A stretch of 64,000 bases of DNA from Leuctra nigra (GCA_934045905.1 OW203762.1:11995647-12059646); one strand, 5' to 3'; numbered from the stretch's first letter, positions 24,101-36,254 are shown. Numbers and translations: made by a program. The notes: a model not told the origin generated them from the sequence alone.

Positions 24101-24874
24101 TAGTCGTCTTCTGAAAGGAAGTTCCTTGAAATCACGTTTTTCACGTTTTCACGATAACTTTAGTGTTGTTTTGAATTGGAAGAAGGATTTGTAAAGAGGT
24201 AGAATTAGATCTATTTAGTATACGTATGTATATGTAATCATCAGAAGATGAATCATTGTTGATCATATTTTGCTTATTTTAATTGAAATTAGAAAATAAC
24301 TCTTCATTTATCGATGCTGTCAAAAACAACACTCTAATAATGATTGTTATTCAAGGTCGCGACTATCTGGAACCTCGCAAAACACCCCACATCTCCTCGA
24401 GCTGCCGTCGCAAGCAGCGTGGCTCGCAAAACGAAGGTCACTAAGTCAACGCGGAAGAGCTCTGGCACACGGAAGAGCGGCAGCAGCAAGGGCAAGAGCT
24501 CTGGTACACGGAAGAGCGCCAGCAGCAAGGGTAAGGGCAAGAGCTCTGGCACACGGAAGAGCGCCAGCAGCAAGGGTAAGGGCAAGAGCTCTGGATGCAG
24601 CAAGTGCAAGGGCGGCTGCAAGTGCGGCTCCTGCAAGTGCAAGGGCGGCAAGTGCGGCAAGTCCTGCACGCAGAAGGACTCCGACCAGTCAGTGGAATCG
24701 GACTCGGAGGCCCAGCCGAAGGAGGGGAAGAAGAAAGTAACTTTCGTCGTTCCCGAGAAGAGTGCCGGGGAACCGAAGGAGAGCTTGCCGTACGTCCGAT
24801 CCACCATCTTTGGGCCGACGCAGGAGCTGAGCGATGACAGTGTCATTATCAAGACTGAGATGTCGGGTGACTGA
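21181..24874 (+). CDS. Linker-histone H15-domain protein with Ser/Lys repeats and a Cys-rich cluster
   Basis: Two exons, 21181-21522 and 24356-24874, join in phase 0 (CTCATG|GTAGGT; TTATTCAAG|GTCGCG), giving about 286 residues if the ATG at 21181 is used. Residues about 38-108 match the H15 winged-helix globular domain: SNIVNAIESLNE, the GSS turn, DRAVDGGLIR and a closing YRYRVS. The tail then has three (K)SSGTRKS(A/G)SSKGKG repeats, a cluster of eight Cys in CSKCKGGCKCGSCKCKGG-type spacing, and an acidic C-terminus ending SDDSVIIKTEMSGD. H1 proteins bind the nucleosome dyad and linker DNA. The Cys cluster resembles metallothionein or disulfide-linked protamines and is unusual for H1. A sperm or germline chromatin role is inference. 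The intron holds a hAT element. A poly(A) signal AATAAA lies at 25025-25030. Confidence 0.75.
22057..23845. mobile_element. Non-autonomous hAT element with exact 8-bp target duplication
   Basis: The ends CAGTGTTGTGAC and GTCACAACACTG are exact inverse repeats. They are flanked by ACGCTCAC on both sides (22049-22056 and 23846-23853). Sub-terminal ATTATCTAGATAA words are repeated many times at both ends. It lies wholly inside the intron of the H15 gene and itself contains a foldback element. No transposase is encoded. Confidence 0.85.
22267..23330. mobile_element. Foldback element nested in the hAT element
   Basis: The left arm (GGCGCAAAAAAATCACCCTG, then ACTATATCGAAACTATTA) is inverted at the right (TAATAGTTTCGATATAGT, then AATCAGGATGATTTTT). 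Further matching blocks such as AAGTTACAGCTGTTCAAATT and AAACTTCCAATG extend the palindrome inward to about 22600. About 100 bp at 22920-23020 lacks a partner. It is non-coding. Confidence 0.65.
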
Positions 24875-25654
<780 letters not shown>

Positions 25655-26408
25655 CAGGGACCCGAACCTTTATTAATAAAGGTTCCGGTTCCGGTTCCGG
25701 TTTCACAATTTTACTTTATAAAGGTTCCGGTTCCGGTTCCGGTTCCGGTTCCTGCATAAAGGTTCCGGGTTCCGGTACCGGTTCTCAAATTTTAAATGAA
25801 ACTAGATTAAAACACTTCAGTATTATGTCAAATTTAATGGAATTAGGGATTTGGGTTTTGTCCTATGAATGAAGCACTGGTGTAGTGTCTGTAATATGCG
25901 TACAGAAGTCACAGGATGGTGCGCAGACTAAATCTCAGAGTCAGAAGAGACAGTGGCGGCAATTTTCTCCATAAGACGGAGTAAACATTTATTTTGCCAG
26001 AGCTTCATAATTGCAATGCAGTTCTCATCGCAGTAGTCAGATTCAAACATTGAAAACTCGAGCATCATTTGAAAATAAAAGATTTTCAAGAATGAAAAAA
26101 AATCTACAAAAAATACTTATAGAAATTTTATCAAAAAATAAAACTTTTTACAACTTTGCGAATAATATTTTTTGAAAATATCATAATATTAATATCCAAG
26201 TGTTAAAAAATAAAATCGTACATGTTTCTTTTATTAAAAGAAGGAACCTTTAAGAACCTTTAAGAACCTAATTGATTATAAAGGTTCGGGTTCCGGTTCC
26301 GGTTCTTGGGGGGGAAAGTATAGCGGTTCCGGTTCCGGTTCTGGTTCCAAAATTATAAAGGTTCATACCGGTTCTAGGTTCCGGTTCCGGTTCCGGTTCG
26401 GGTCCCTA
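25655..26408. mobile_element. Non-autonomous hAT element with GGTTCC sub-terminal arrays
   Basis: The ends CAGGGACCCGAACC and GGTTCGGGTCCCTA are inverted repeats flanked on both sides by the 8-bp duplication ATTCTTGT (25647-25654; 26409-26416). Arrays of GGTTCCGGTTCC lie next to both ends in opposite orientation and would pair. The interior is AT-rich and non-coding. A decayed relative is at about 20236-20349. Confidence 0.85.
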
Positions 26409-26416
26409 ATTCTTGT

Positions 26417-27396
26417 TCTTGAATTAGCGTGAGTTTGTTCTTGACTAGCGTCTTGAATGGTATTAAACTTAATGTCTGCTCTTCCCTAGTTGTTGCATTA
26501 TACGCTACCGAGGCTGAATATGGAAAACAATTCTTACATTTTGTACCTCGATGAGTATTTATTTCGATGAAATTTATCTCGATGATTTTAAACACTATTG
26601 AAAATCAGGGCCTTATACTTCCAGAAGAATTTGTTATTTGCAATAACTACTGGGCTCGGAATAACGTAAGGGGTATAAACATTTTTGAAAAAGTGGGAAA
26701 AAAGTATTTTAAGTGAGAAGCTGGCTAAATATCGTCATTGGGCAACATTGTTCTTTATACATATCGAACCCGGCAGCTCAAGCATGTACAGTGACCCGCA
26801 AGTGCAAGTAAACCATGAAGTACAGCTGCTTTAGGAGATGTGTTGCCTACAATGATGATAACAGACATCACCACCCTCCCCACACGCGGACCCGGAATCA
26901 ACAATCAACCTTCTGAATCATTTGGCGCTAGTTTCTTTCCGATCGGTCTAGACGTTTTCGAGATATGACGTCACTTCCGGTTAAAAAATAGCGGTTTTCG
27001 CCATTTTGTGAATGGCGCCTTGAGCCATTCACCCCCCCCCCCCCCCCCCCCTCCCGGAGAAAATATCTGATAGCATCACTGGTAGTCTACAGTTACAGGA
27101 GGTATCCTAGTAACTGGCGCTGCTGCTAAAACTGTAAAACTGCAAGGGTTTAGTCGAGTGTACTGTGCTACGATACCAATAAAGAAGTCACCAATAATGC
27201 GATTATTTAAAGCCATTATAATACATCATTCTTGTTCTCAATTTTTTTTTTTGATTTTCGTCTTTCAAGTTTCCGAGAAAACTGTTTTGACAGTTGATCA
27301 GCTCCTCATTTTTTAATGTGATGACATTTTCTCTAAATTTACAAGTCTTCAAATATCGGCAGCTGGTGGGTTGGTGAGAAGTTCTCGAGGGAGATC
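26417..27396. other. Intergenic, with a family H fragment and a C-tract
   Basis: A fragment of the family H block (CGAGATATGACGTCACTTCC) lies at about 26905-27010. A run of about 20 C follows at 27032-27051. No gene is seen before the exon at 27397. Confidence 0.5.
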
Positions 27397-29072
27397 ATGG
27401 CATGCCCTCCCAGACAATCACAGTTCCCTCCTGACTGCTTGCCTCCCAGACCAACACAACCTCCCCCCGGACTACCACCTGGTCCGGCCCCAATTGGACG
27501 ACCTTTACAACCCCCTCAAGGCTCTCCTCGACGATCACAGTTCCCCCCTGACTGCTTGCCTCCCAGACCTACACAACCTCCCCCCGGACTACCACCTGGT
27601 CCGGCGCCAGGCAGACGACCTTTACAACCTCCTCCATGTCCTCCCCATCGCTCACAGTTCCCTTCTGACTGCCTACCTCCCCGACCTTCTCAGCCTCCCC
27701 CACAGCCTCCAGGTCAACGCCTCACCAAGTGGGACAAGACCCCTGACGCACGGGAATACGAGCATGCGCAGATCGACTACGACGAGGAGGGGTTCCCGAT
27801 GCTGCCGTCGGTGACGCCGCGCAACACGCGTCGCGCCCATGAGGTAGAAGCCTTGAGACAGACGCCCACCAGGAGGTACAGCGGGCTCGTCAAGAAAAGG
27901 CTCTTCGATCCAGAAGCAATGACCAGGCGTGAGTACCAGAGAACTGGAGTTGATAACTAAACGCAGCTGCCATTGACTAAACACAACACTCTCTTGTACA
28001 GACTCCGGGTATCGTCACAAATATCAACAATAAGAATATAATGTATGTTTCCGTCTCCTTCATGCACATCCAGAGTCTGCACCTGAAGAAGGAGCCCCAA
28101 ACATCTCCGAAATAATGTGTGTTATTTTTTATTTTTAATTTTTATAATTTTGATGATACCCAGAGTCCGTCCAAGAGATTTATGTGTGTTTTTTGTTAAT
28201 TGATCACCATGTACATAATCTTCGTCTCTTTGACTAAACGCTTTTTGTTGGGATTGGTTGTACTGTGTCAGGTTTCCCTGTAATCTGGTTGAATGTAAGA
28301 AGATCTCAGTCGGACGCTTCAACAATTTGTGCTTGATCTATTTGCCATTATACATCGACAATAGAGTTGAAAATCAAAAACAAAAAAGAGTTTGCCAGTG
28401 GTACTACGTAGTAAATAAATTGAGGATGTGCATTGGATGCCTTGGGTTTGGCATTCTGGAAGTATACTACTTCCAGTTTCCACGGGCTTCTTGAACGGCA
28501 GATTTGGTAATTTATTTAAGAGGAAACGCACATACCTAAGTGATCCTACCCATCTCAACTTTAAGTTTAAAATGCATGTTGATAACTGCACGAATGGGTC
28601 TTCCTGACTGGAACTCACGCATTTGTACTGAACTTCAATGTCATCTCTCCACAGGAGCCGAGACAGATTATCGGGACGAGATGACGCGAGGCTGCGAAGA
28701 CGCGTATGGAGAAGAGTGGGCCGAGGAGCTGGAGGACATGTGTGAGTAAAACACTTCTCTTACTCTCTCGCGGGCCAGTAGATATCGGGGTGGGTTCAAC
28801 CTGGGGGCACAGGTCCGAGGGGCTTCAGCACCGGACTTGGGGCGAGCCAGGGGCGGAAGGATTTGTAACCAACTGAATGACCTTGAACAGCATCGCGATG
28901 CGACGAGCTGCGGACGCGGCAGAGAGAGCTGACGGCTGCAGAGCGCAGGCGCTGTGAGACAATGCCCGGACTGTGGGAGGAAGACGAGGCTCGTCGGCCA
29001 GCAGCGCTCTGCAGCGCCCTCAGCGAGAAGATCAGAAACCTGGAGAAGAAGATCAACGCCTTGAGACTCTAG
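27397..29072 (+). CDS. Pro-rich/charged protein of unknown function, paralogue 1
   Basis: Exons 27397-27928, 28655-28741 and 28891-29072 join with matching phase-1 junctions to give 266 residues. The ATG at 27397 (ATCATGG) is the chosen start. Exon 1 has 2.7 tandem 39-residue repeats (117-bp period) of the type QSQFPPDCLPPRPTQPPPGL, followed by TKWDKTPD, DYDEEGFPMLP and KKRLFDPEAMTRR. Exon 2 encodes an acidic segment ending YGEEWAEELEDM. Exon 3 encodes RCDELRTRQRELTAAERRR, then MPGLWEED, RRPAALCSAL and KIRNLEKKINALRL, probably a short coiled coil. A poly(A) signal lies at 29179-29184. No signal peptide or known domain is seen. The paralogue at 32659-35530 keeps the last three blocks and their intron phases, which strongly supports a real gene. 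Confidence 0.75.
28001..28168. repeat. Inverted-repeat fragment in intron 1 of paralogue 1
   Basis: GACTCCGGGTATCGTCA is inverted at about 28150-28168 (TGATGATACCCAGAGTC). The sequence between includes CTGAAGAAGGAGCCCC, reminiscent of retroelement 3' ends, but no family can be named. Confidence 0.4.
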
Positions 29073-29232
29073 GTGTTGAGACTCCTTCACATCGTGAGCG
29101 TGACTGAGAGGATCAGATTCACGGCCGAGACGAAGGGGGGAGCGTTGAGCAAAGTATGCGGAGTATTTGTATTATGAAAATAAAAATTATCGAACAGCTG
29201 AGTGTTTCCTATATTGTGCTTAGAAACAGTAA

Positions 29233-31037
29233 CCATAAAAAACACTCCGTATAAAAATGCCAGCCAAGTCTCTTCAACTTAAAAAAATAATGAAATCTAA
29301 AAATTCTGCACTGAAAAGTAGTGATATCAAAAAATTAGCCAAGTCAAAACTTTATTTGAAAATCAAAAAATACTTGGCGCATCGTGTACATAAATAGCTT
29401 GGAAGTATAAGCCAATTATAAATTATGCATGAAATAAACATATACATAGTATACCTATAATGCCCTAAAAAAAACGATGCGCCAAGTATTTTTTGATTTT
29501 CAAATAAAGTTTTGACTTGGCTAATTTTTTGATATCACTACTTTTCAGTGCAGAATTTTAAGATTTCATAATATTTTTGAAGTTGAAGAGACTTGGCTGG
29601 CATTTTTACACGGAGTGTTTTTTATGTGGATATCACTACTTTTTTTAGTTTATTCTTACAACTTACGTGTGAAACATATCACATGAACAATTACTAAATC
29701 CTTTAAAAAAAAATTACCCTTTACAATTTGGTTATTCTCATGAAAAAAACAAAGGTTTCATTCCAATCGGTCAACCCAGTTCCGAGATATGGCAACACGT
29801 CGGTTTTCAAAATGGCCGCTGAACTTTCTGCACTGCCACATAGAATTTATAACTATAAATGATGTGTATCATTTTTAGCTTTCTGAATATGTATTTATTG
29901 TATAGGAGGTGATTATAATGATTTATAAATTTGAATGACGTCATTTCCGGCCTCATAAATAGGAAAATTCTAGTTTGACTGTTCCTATTCCATAGAGATG
30001 GCCTTCCGAATCGTTTGGCACTAGTTTCATACCGATCTGTCAAACAGTTTTCGAGATATTACGTTTCTTCCGATTTCAAAATGGCTGCTGAAATCACTGA
30101 CCTCTTGAATTATAATTTAAACATGATTACATTTTATTATAAGCAGTCTCAAATAGTTTATTTATTGCATCAAAATGTACATTTGTGCGATTTTAAAAAT
30201 GTGTGACGTCATTTCCGGTTTCAGTATGGGAAACTGCAAACATTAATGATGATAATACATAAAGTTGACCGTCTAAATTGTTTAGCGTTGGTTTCGTTTA
30301 AATCTATTAAGACGTTATTAAGATATGATGTCATTTCTGGTTTCAAAATGGCGGCTTCCGGTTGGTTTTATATCAAGTCAAATAAAATCACAAAAGAACA
30401 TACGTTACATAAATATCAAAATAATTGGATCAAATTTGTTGCCGAAATGCCAATCGATGAATTAAATTTCATGACGTCATTTCCGGTTTCGTTAACATAA
30501 ATTTTAGTCTGTTGCTATTGATAATCCATAAAGATGACCGTCCGAATCGTTTGGCGCTATTTTCGTTCCAATCGGTCCAGCCGTTGTTGAGATATGACGT
30601 CACTTCCGGTTTCAAAATGGCGGCACAAAAAATGCATGGGGTGAAGGTTAAATCAGACGCCAAAAGTGCACACGTGGTTAAAATGTGAGATCAATCGGTT
30701 CAGCCGTTTATGCTGTGGCCTTGTTACCGGATTTGAATTCCAGGAGACTACTTCTACTACTACTATGATTATTATGAAAACCGCCCTAAAACACTGTTTT
30801 CACGGCCCTCTAGCGTGCAAAGGGCGTAACCTATTGTTCCCAAATTTGGTATATGTTGTAGGGTGGGCCATAGCTCGAAATTAAGATATATCGCAACAAT
30901 GTGAGATTTCCCAATTTTAAGATCCAGTAGGCCGAAAATGCCACTTTGATGCTTACAGTAAAAGTTGGTTTGCTCCAGCCTTTATTTGAGAGTGTGCGCC
31001 GTACGACTTGGCTGGCGTGGAGCGACCGCTCCACTAG
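29233..31037 (+). mobile_element. Hairpin-CTAG family H, copy C
   Basis: The 5' palindromic module covers 29233-29625. Four CRE/ETS/YY1-like blocks follow near 29791, 30053, 30331 and 30590. The same tail as copies A and B follows, ending GGAGCGACCGCTCCACTAG. It is collinear with copy A and separates the two Pro-rich paralogues. Confidence 0.65.
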
Positions 31038-32658
31038 AAAGGTCTGCTTTTCATTAGCGTTAGTTCGACAAAATAAACGACACAATAAGAATGATATTCA
31101 TTTAAAATTTGGAAAAAAAATCGAATTGGTTATTGAAACCCAAAAATTATAAACCAATTATATAAACATAAAATTTGAAATGGTTATTAACCATACCAAA
31201 CCAATGATTATATTTTTCAATCATTATTTTCATTTGATTTGTGAACGCCATTGAGTTCAGAGAGGTTTATCTTGAATTTTGTTCTGTCTGGGAAGGGTTT
31301 GCCTACATGCTTTGAAAAACTTTCACAAATGTCATTGTTGTTTCTAGAAAAAGAGAGACAACCTGTTTGGTCTGAAAACAATAGTAACCAATAAAATCGA
31401 TGAGAATCAACTTCACGAACAACACATTATAATAAACGCATTTTTACGTATACGTTTCCTAGGGAACAGTTGTAAGAATTATTTCGGCCTTACATGTTTT
31501 AGCAAGAAGTAAAATCAAAATTATAAGTCTTAAAACATCATCATCACTCAGAATCTTGGCCAGTGGGATCTTCCGATCAGACCATCATGTCGGGGAGAAG
31601 TAAGCTATTCATCGTATAAATATGCATTGAACACTATGGTCGGTGACAAGGTAAGATGAACCCTGTTAAGGATTGCCGGCCCATGCTAGATAGGGTTCAT
31701 CTTTGCCTGTCCCCGACAGTATTCGTTTTGTGTCCTTCCTCACACAACAAATCTTGCCCTTCCGATCCGTACTTTCCTTTCACATATCCGCGTGAATGTT
31801 AAAATAAAGTGTTATTTGTAGCCTTGGATCGGAAGGGAAGAGATGTCACCTTGACCTATACACGATTCTTCTGGAGTAGGTACTTCTTGCTTGACTATAG
31901 TCAAGTAGACTCTGTGTAATGGCCATTGATCTCAAGTACTTCTACTTCGTTGCGTGGATTGCGCATTGAATCCCTTTAGCATTTGTCCCAGTGAAGTCGA
32001 AAATACATTAGAAAAATGTTCCTAAAATGTTCCTTTTCAAGGTCATCAATTTATAAAAGCCTTTTACAAGATCTGAACCCTTTCTAAAGTCACTTTGAAT
32101 CAACTGAATTATTACCTTAGAAATAACTCATTAGTTAACTAGTTAATTAACACATTTTAGCTACATCAGATAAGTTATAATTTGTTACAAATCCACGAAG
32201 TTATTACGACGGCGACGAAGAAAATGTTGACTTCTCTCGCATAACATTGATACGCAATCAAGTGTTCAGTGGTGATAGCCCAAGATGCTCTGGAAATGAT
32301 GATCAAAGACGATCGTTTTTCCGTCGCATGCGCGTTATGATCGAGTATGTAAGCTAACATTATCCTATTTGTCGTCACTGGTTCGGCCTCTTTGGAGATT
32401 TTTTTTTTTTTTTAGATTTTATCGTCACTCTTCAAGACTGTTACCACAGGTTTTTACAGCGCCTCGAAACTGAGCAACATGTCTTTATTCTAGGCGTTAC
32501 CCTGGCTATCTTCTACATATAGTATAATAACCTGACTAGGGCGAGTTTCTATCTACATTTTAGGAATAAGACTTTCCATGTTTTCCAGAGTGTACGGATC
32601 TGTACACGGCATTGCAGTCAAATCAATGTGTTATTGAATCTTTGAATCTGAACTGCAG
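31038..32658. other. Intergenic stretch upstream of paralogue 2
   Basis: No exon could be supported, although the 5' exon of the next gene must lie here or earlier. A hairpin occupies 31639-31717. Confidence 0.4.
31639..31717. repeat. Imperfect hairpin, about 26-bp arms
   Basis: GTCGGTGACAAGGTAAGATG pairs with CATCTTTGCCTGTCCCCGAC. It could be a hairpin RNA or a short transposon remnant. Confidence 0.4.
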
Positions 32659-35530
32659 ACTGCTCGCGGGATGCCGATGACCCCAACAGAAGTCCAAACC
32701 GTCCTGCCGCAGCCGCCGGCAGGCGATACGTCGAGCCTCCTAAAGTCGATTACGACGACGACGGCTTCCCCGTCATGCCGACCTTCAAGAAGCGCAGTCG
32801 CAACGCGAACCCGGTTGTCGTCCCTTCGCCCCCACCCGAGGCTCGATATCGCACTCCTCTGTTCGACCCTCGCCCTGAACGACATCCCCACGACCGAGCG
32901 CCGCCAGCGCATCTGCGACGGAACAGCCCCGCGACGGCGATCCTCGTCGGCTCTCCCCCGCCGATATCGAGGATGACGAAGTGGGACAGGAAGCCGGGTG
33001 CGCGCTATCGGCCGATGGCGAAGGTGCAGTCATAATTCCAGGCATTCCAGGCATCCCCCCTTAAATCCATAAGTGCCCTTCACCCTTGGAGAGTTTTAAA
33101 ATTAAATGAAATTATAACACTTATAGAAATTGTTTAAATATTCATCAAACACAGTGTTTTTAAATTTTAATGGGTAGGACATACAGTTTTGTCCCTTCTG
33201 TCCGAATTTAAGAAAAACATTATAATACAAAATGTCAGTGTTTTGCGTTGATCATGTTTTGTTTTTCAACAAATTAAAGAATTCTTCTCAGACAATTGAA
33301 CGTCAGTAACGCTTAGCTATAACCCAAAATCATAATATGTCTCAAATCGTCACTGCAGGTGGTGTACGACGACGAGGGGAATCCCATGGTACCTGTTGAA
33401 CAACCCTACGATCTGGTTGTGAATGTCTGCAGGTGGTGTACGACGACGAGGGGAATCCCATGGTACCTGTTGAACAACCCTACGATCTGGTTGTGAATGT
33501 CTGCAGGTGGTGTACGACGTCGAGTGGAATCCCATGGTACCTGTTGATCAACGCTACGATCTGGTTGTGAATGTCTGCAGGTGGTGTACGACGACGAGGG
33601 GAATCCCATGGTACCTGTTGAACAACCCTACGATCTGGTTGTGAATGTCTGCAGGTGGTGTACGACGACGAGGGGAATCTTATGGTACCTGTTGAACAAC
33701 CCTACGATCTGGTTGTGAATGTCTGCAGGTGGTGTACGACGACGAGGGGAAGCCCATGGTACCTGTTGAACAACCCTACGATCTGGTTGTGAATGTCTGC
33801 AGGTGGTGTACGACGACGAGGGGAATCCCATGGTACCTGTTGAACAGCCCGAGGTCAAAGCGCGCGCGAGGCAAGCGGATGACACGAGGCTCACGCCCAG
33901 GAAGAAACACTTCGGGATGAAGAACAGGAGACTGTTTGATGATGAAACAATGCAGCAACGTAAATACTCCAATGTCTTACTACTGTCTTACTTACTGTAA
34001 CGCGTGGACAAGCGAGCCGTCGTCTTCCATCGAAAACTAGATGTTTTAAAAACCTTGGAATTTGAGAAATAACGAATGCATCAAAGGACCGGTGATGATT
34101 TGTCTTTCAATTTCTGTCGATAAATTTGACTAATATTTCAAATCAAACATAAAATATCAGTAAAATGGTAATTACTCTTGAAGTTCTTTGACAGATTTTT
34201 CTGAAAATTGTCAAAAAGAACGAAAATATTTGGTTAAAAAAGCCGTGGAAACTTTAAAATTGATCGGTCAAACGGATCCATTTATAATTTTGTATCAATC
34301 ACATAATCTCGTTCAAAATCTATCCTGCGACTGCTCTTAGTACTACGTTAGTGAGTGTGAAATGTCCGTTAGATTGGTTTGACTGTATGACCAGGGCAGT
34401 GCCTACAAACAAACACACACACACACACAAATCGCACGAACAGGAAAGAGGGTATTCGTATTCCGTGATGTGGAAGAGCAAGCTTCAAATGCCGTGTACG
34501 TGATGTTTCAGTGGAGCAGGAAGAAGCTTATCGCTATAAGGACGCTCTGGCCAGCGGCTACGACGACGCTTACGGAGAGGAGTGTGCAGAAGGCGTCGAA
34601 GACATGAGTGAGTGACTTCAAGAAATTTGAAATATAATTTAAAAAAATGATAAAATGTCCATAAAATGTTAATAACTTTTGTTGATAACGACAGTTAGTC
34701 TGAAAATTTACAAAATCAACTAGAAGGTTGTCCCGATGGTCATGCAAAATTTTAAGCTGATCTGATCTGATCGCTGATCGGTAAAACGGGTCCAGTTTTA
34801 ATTTTGAAGATACCACAAGGGCCCAATTCTTTAGTTTGAAACTTTTTATAGTTAAAGGACTTTCGAGAAAGTTTTTCCAATTCCATTCTGATGGAATTCG
34901 GCTCACGGCAATAAGGATTAACATTGCATGGAATGGAATTCCAGTGGAATTGAAATTTTAGAAGTTCTAATTATACAGGCAAGGATAAAAAAAATCCGTG
35001 TCAAAAGAGCGAAAAGGTGGGGCCACTCAATCATGTGCACGGAACAGGTTGGGTGAGTGGTTAACGCTCTGAGCTTGTATTCCGGAGGCCCGGGTTCGAT
35101 TCCCGCGGCCGTCCTTCCTGACTGGGTTTTTTTTCGTGGTTTTCCCTCAGTCGACAGACAAATGCTGGGAAGGTACCCCACTAATAGGCCACGACCGCCT
35201 CCTTCCCACCTTCCATCCTTACCCATTCTTCACCATCATCTCCCAATCATCATCATAATCATTCATCCGTCGCCATTAGCCTCGCTGCAGAACAGTGCGA
35301 CGTTAAACCCCAGACAAAAAAATCAATCATGTGCATATTCGTTTCCATCAGGCCGACGTTGCGACGAGCTGCGGTTCCGGCAGAGAGAGCTGACTGGAGC
35401 CGAGCGCGACCGCATTGCCAACTGCCCCGGAGTGTGGGAGCCTGACGTCAATCGTCGACCAGCAGCCCTCTGCAGCGCCATCGGCACCAAGATCCGACAC
35501 TACGAGAAGAAGATCAACGAGTGTGGCTGA
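32659..35530 (+). CDS. Pro-rich/charged protein of unknown function, paralogue 2
   Basis: Exons 32659-33023, 33803-33959, 34512-34607 and 35352-35530 join in consistent phases (0, 1 and 1). The first exon here starts with two bases of a split codon, so a 5' exon is missing. The product has RRYVEPPKVDYDDDGFPVMP, a basic/Pro linker, RMTKWDRKPGARY, then VVYDDEGNPMVPVEQP and KNRRLFDDETMQQ, an acidic segment GYDDAYGEECAEGVEDM, and a C-terminal RCDELRFRQREL...RRPAALCSAI...KIRHYEKKINECG helix. The last three blocks align with paralogue 1 at 27397-29072. The (V/D)YDDEGFPM.P motif occurs twice here and once there. A poly(A) signal is at 35604-35609. The intron before exon 33803 contains a 74-bp array that multiplies its 3' splice site. 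Function is unknown. Confidence 0.75.
33359..33876 (+). repeat. Seven 74-bp tandem repeats carrying a 3' splice site and exon start
   Basis: Units start at 33359, 33433, 33507, 33581, 33655, 33729 and 33803. Each contains the coding block from GTGGTGTACGACGACGAG to GTTGAACAACCC and ends in a new ...TGTCTGCAG acceptor for the next unit. Only the last unit runs on into the rest of the exon. Since 74 is not a multiple of three, reading through two units shifts the frame. Differences among units are few, so the array is young. Confidence 0.9.
35041..35323 (+). mobile_element. tRNA-derived SINE, family S (full-length copy)
   Basis: The head has an A box (GGGTGAGTGGTTAACG) and B box (GGTTCGATTCC). 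It is followed by a conserved body (GACAGACAAATGCTGGGAAG; GGCCACGACCGCCTCCTTCC; CAGAACAGTGCGACGTTAA) and an A-rich end CCCCAGACAAAAAAA. The same sequence recurs at 47441, with partial copies at 36966 (minus) and 49405. It lies in the last intron of paralogue 2. Confidence 0.85.
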
Positions 35531-35634
35531 TAAGACGCCGTCTCGTCATCTCGAACATGCATCGTCTCCTGTTTCATTTGCATGTCACACAGTAAAGATG
35601 AAAAATAAACCAGTCTGACCATCTGAATCTGTAT

Positions 35635-35712
35635 TTGATTAGATTATATAAGATTATATAAGATTAGATTAGATTAGATTAAATTAGATTAGATTTGATT
35701 AGATTTGATTAT
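35635..35712. repeat. (GATTA)n microsatellite
   Basis: Tandem AGATT/GATTA units with a few variant positions. Confidence 0.85.
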
Positions 35713-36148
35713 TATGGTTTAACGGCGCGTCGAACGAGGTTATATTGCGCACATTAATTTTTACTTTTAACTTTGTTGATCATAAGTGGAGGACATGGGA
35801 AGGGGTCGACCTAGCGTGCCCGATTCGGGGGAGTCTGAAACTAGTGGAAAAGCCAGGCCGGAATGAGGACGGACCGGGGAGTGTGAGGATTCGGGACGGT
35901 GGGACCCGATTTCAGGGGGACCACCATCTCGAGGGGGGAGGCCGACCCGAGGGGACCTTGAATTTGGAGAGGGCATGGGACTTGGTCTACCCTGGACTGT
36001 ACTTAGTTGGGACCAACGCTCGTTATGTGAGGCGGCCCCTGAAGCCCCACCACCGCGTCAAGGTAGCAGTCCATTGGTGAGGTCTGTTTTAGATACAGTG
36101 AAATAGAGTTAGGTTACTTATTTTCACATTTGGTCCGTTTTGAGCAAG
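35713..36148. other. GC-richer non-coding stretch
   Basis: 35790-36080 is clearly more G-rich than its surroundings and has an open frame, but no recognisable protein or splice pattern. It is possibly a retroelement fragment. Confidence 0.3.
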
Positions 36149-36254
36149 GTACGTTTACAGCTTGACGTTCGACGCTCGACGCTCGACGCTCAGCGCTGCT
36201 GAAAGATGAACATGGTTTATTTTGACCTTGAACGCCAGCGCTCGGCGAACATTT
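36149..36254. mobile_element. MITE family M1, half copy
   Basis: AGGTACGTTTACAGCTTGAC and the GACGCTCAGCGCTGCTGAAA interior match copies at 2901 and 45136. The right arm is missing, replaced by the next element. Confidence 0.5.

Noticed and set aside
28668..29090. Antisense open frames over the last exons of paralogue 1
   Set aside because: They are shadows: the plus-strand exons are conserved with paralogue 2 and have matching phases.
33359..33876. Possible CRISPR array
   Set aside because: Units are directly adjacent with no unique spacers, lie in a eukaryotic gene and contain coding sequence plus a splice acceptor.
35745..36080. 111-residue open frame in a G-rich stretch
   Set aside because: No homology pattern or neighbours support it; it is kept only as a compositional note.
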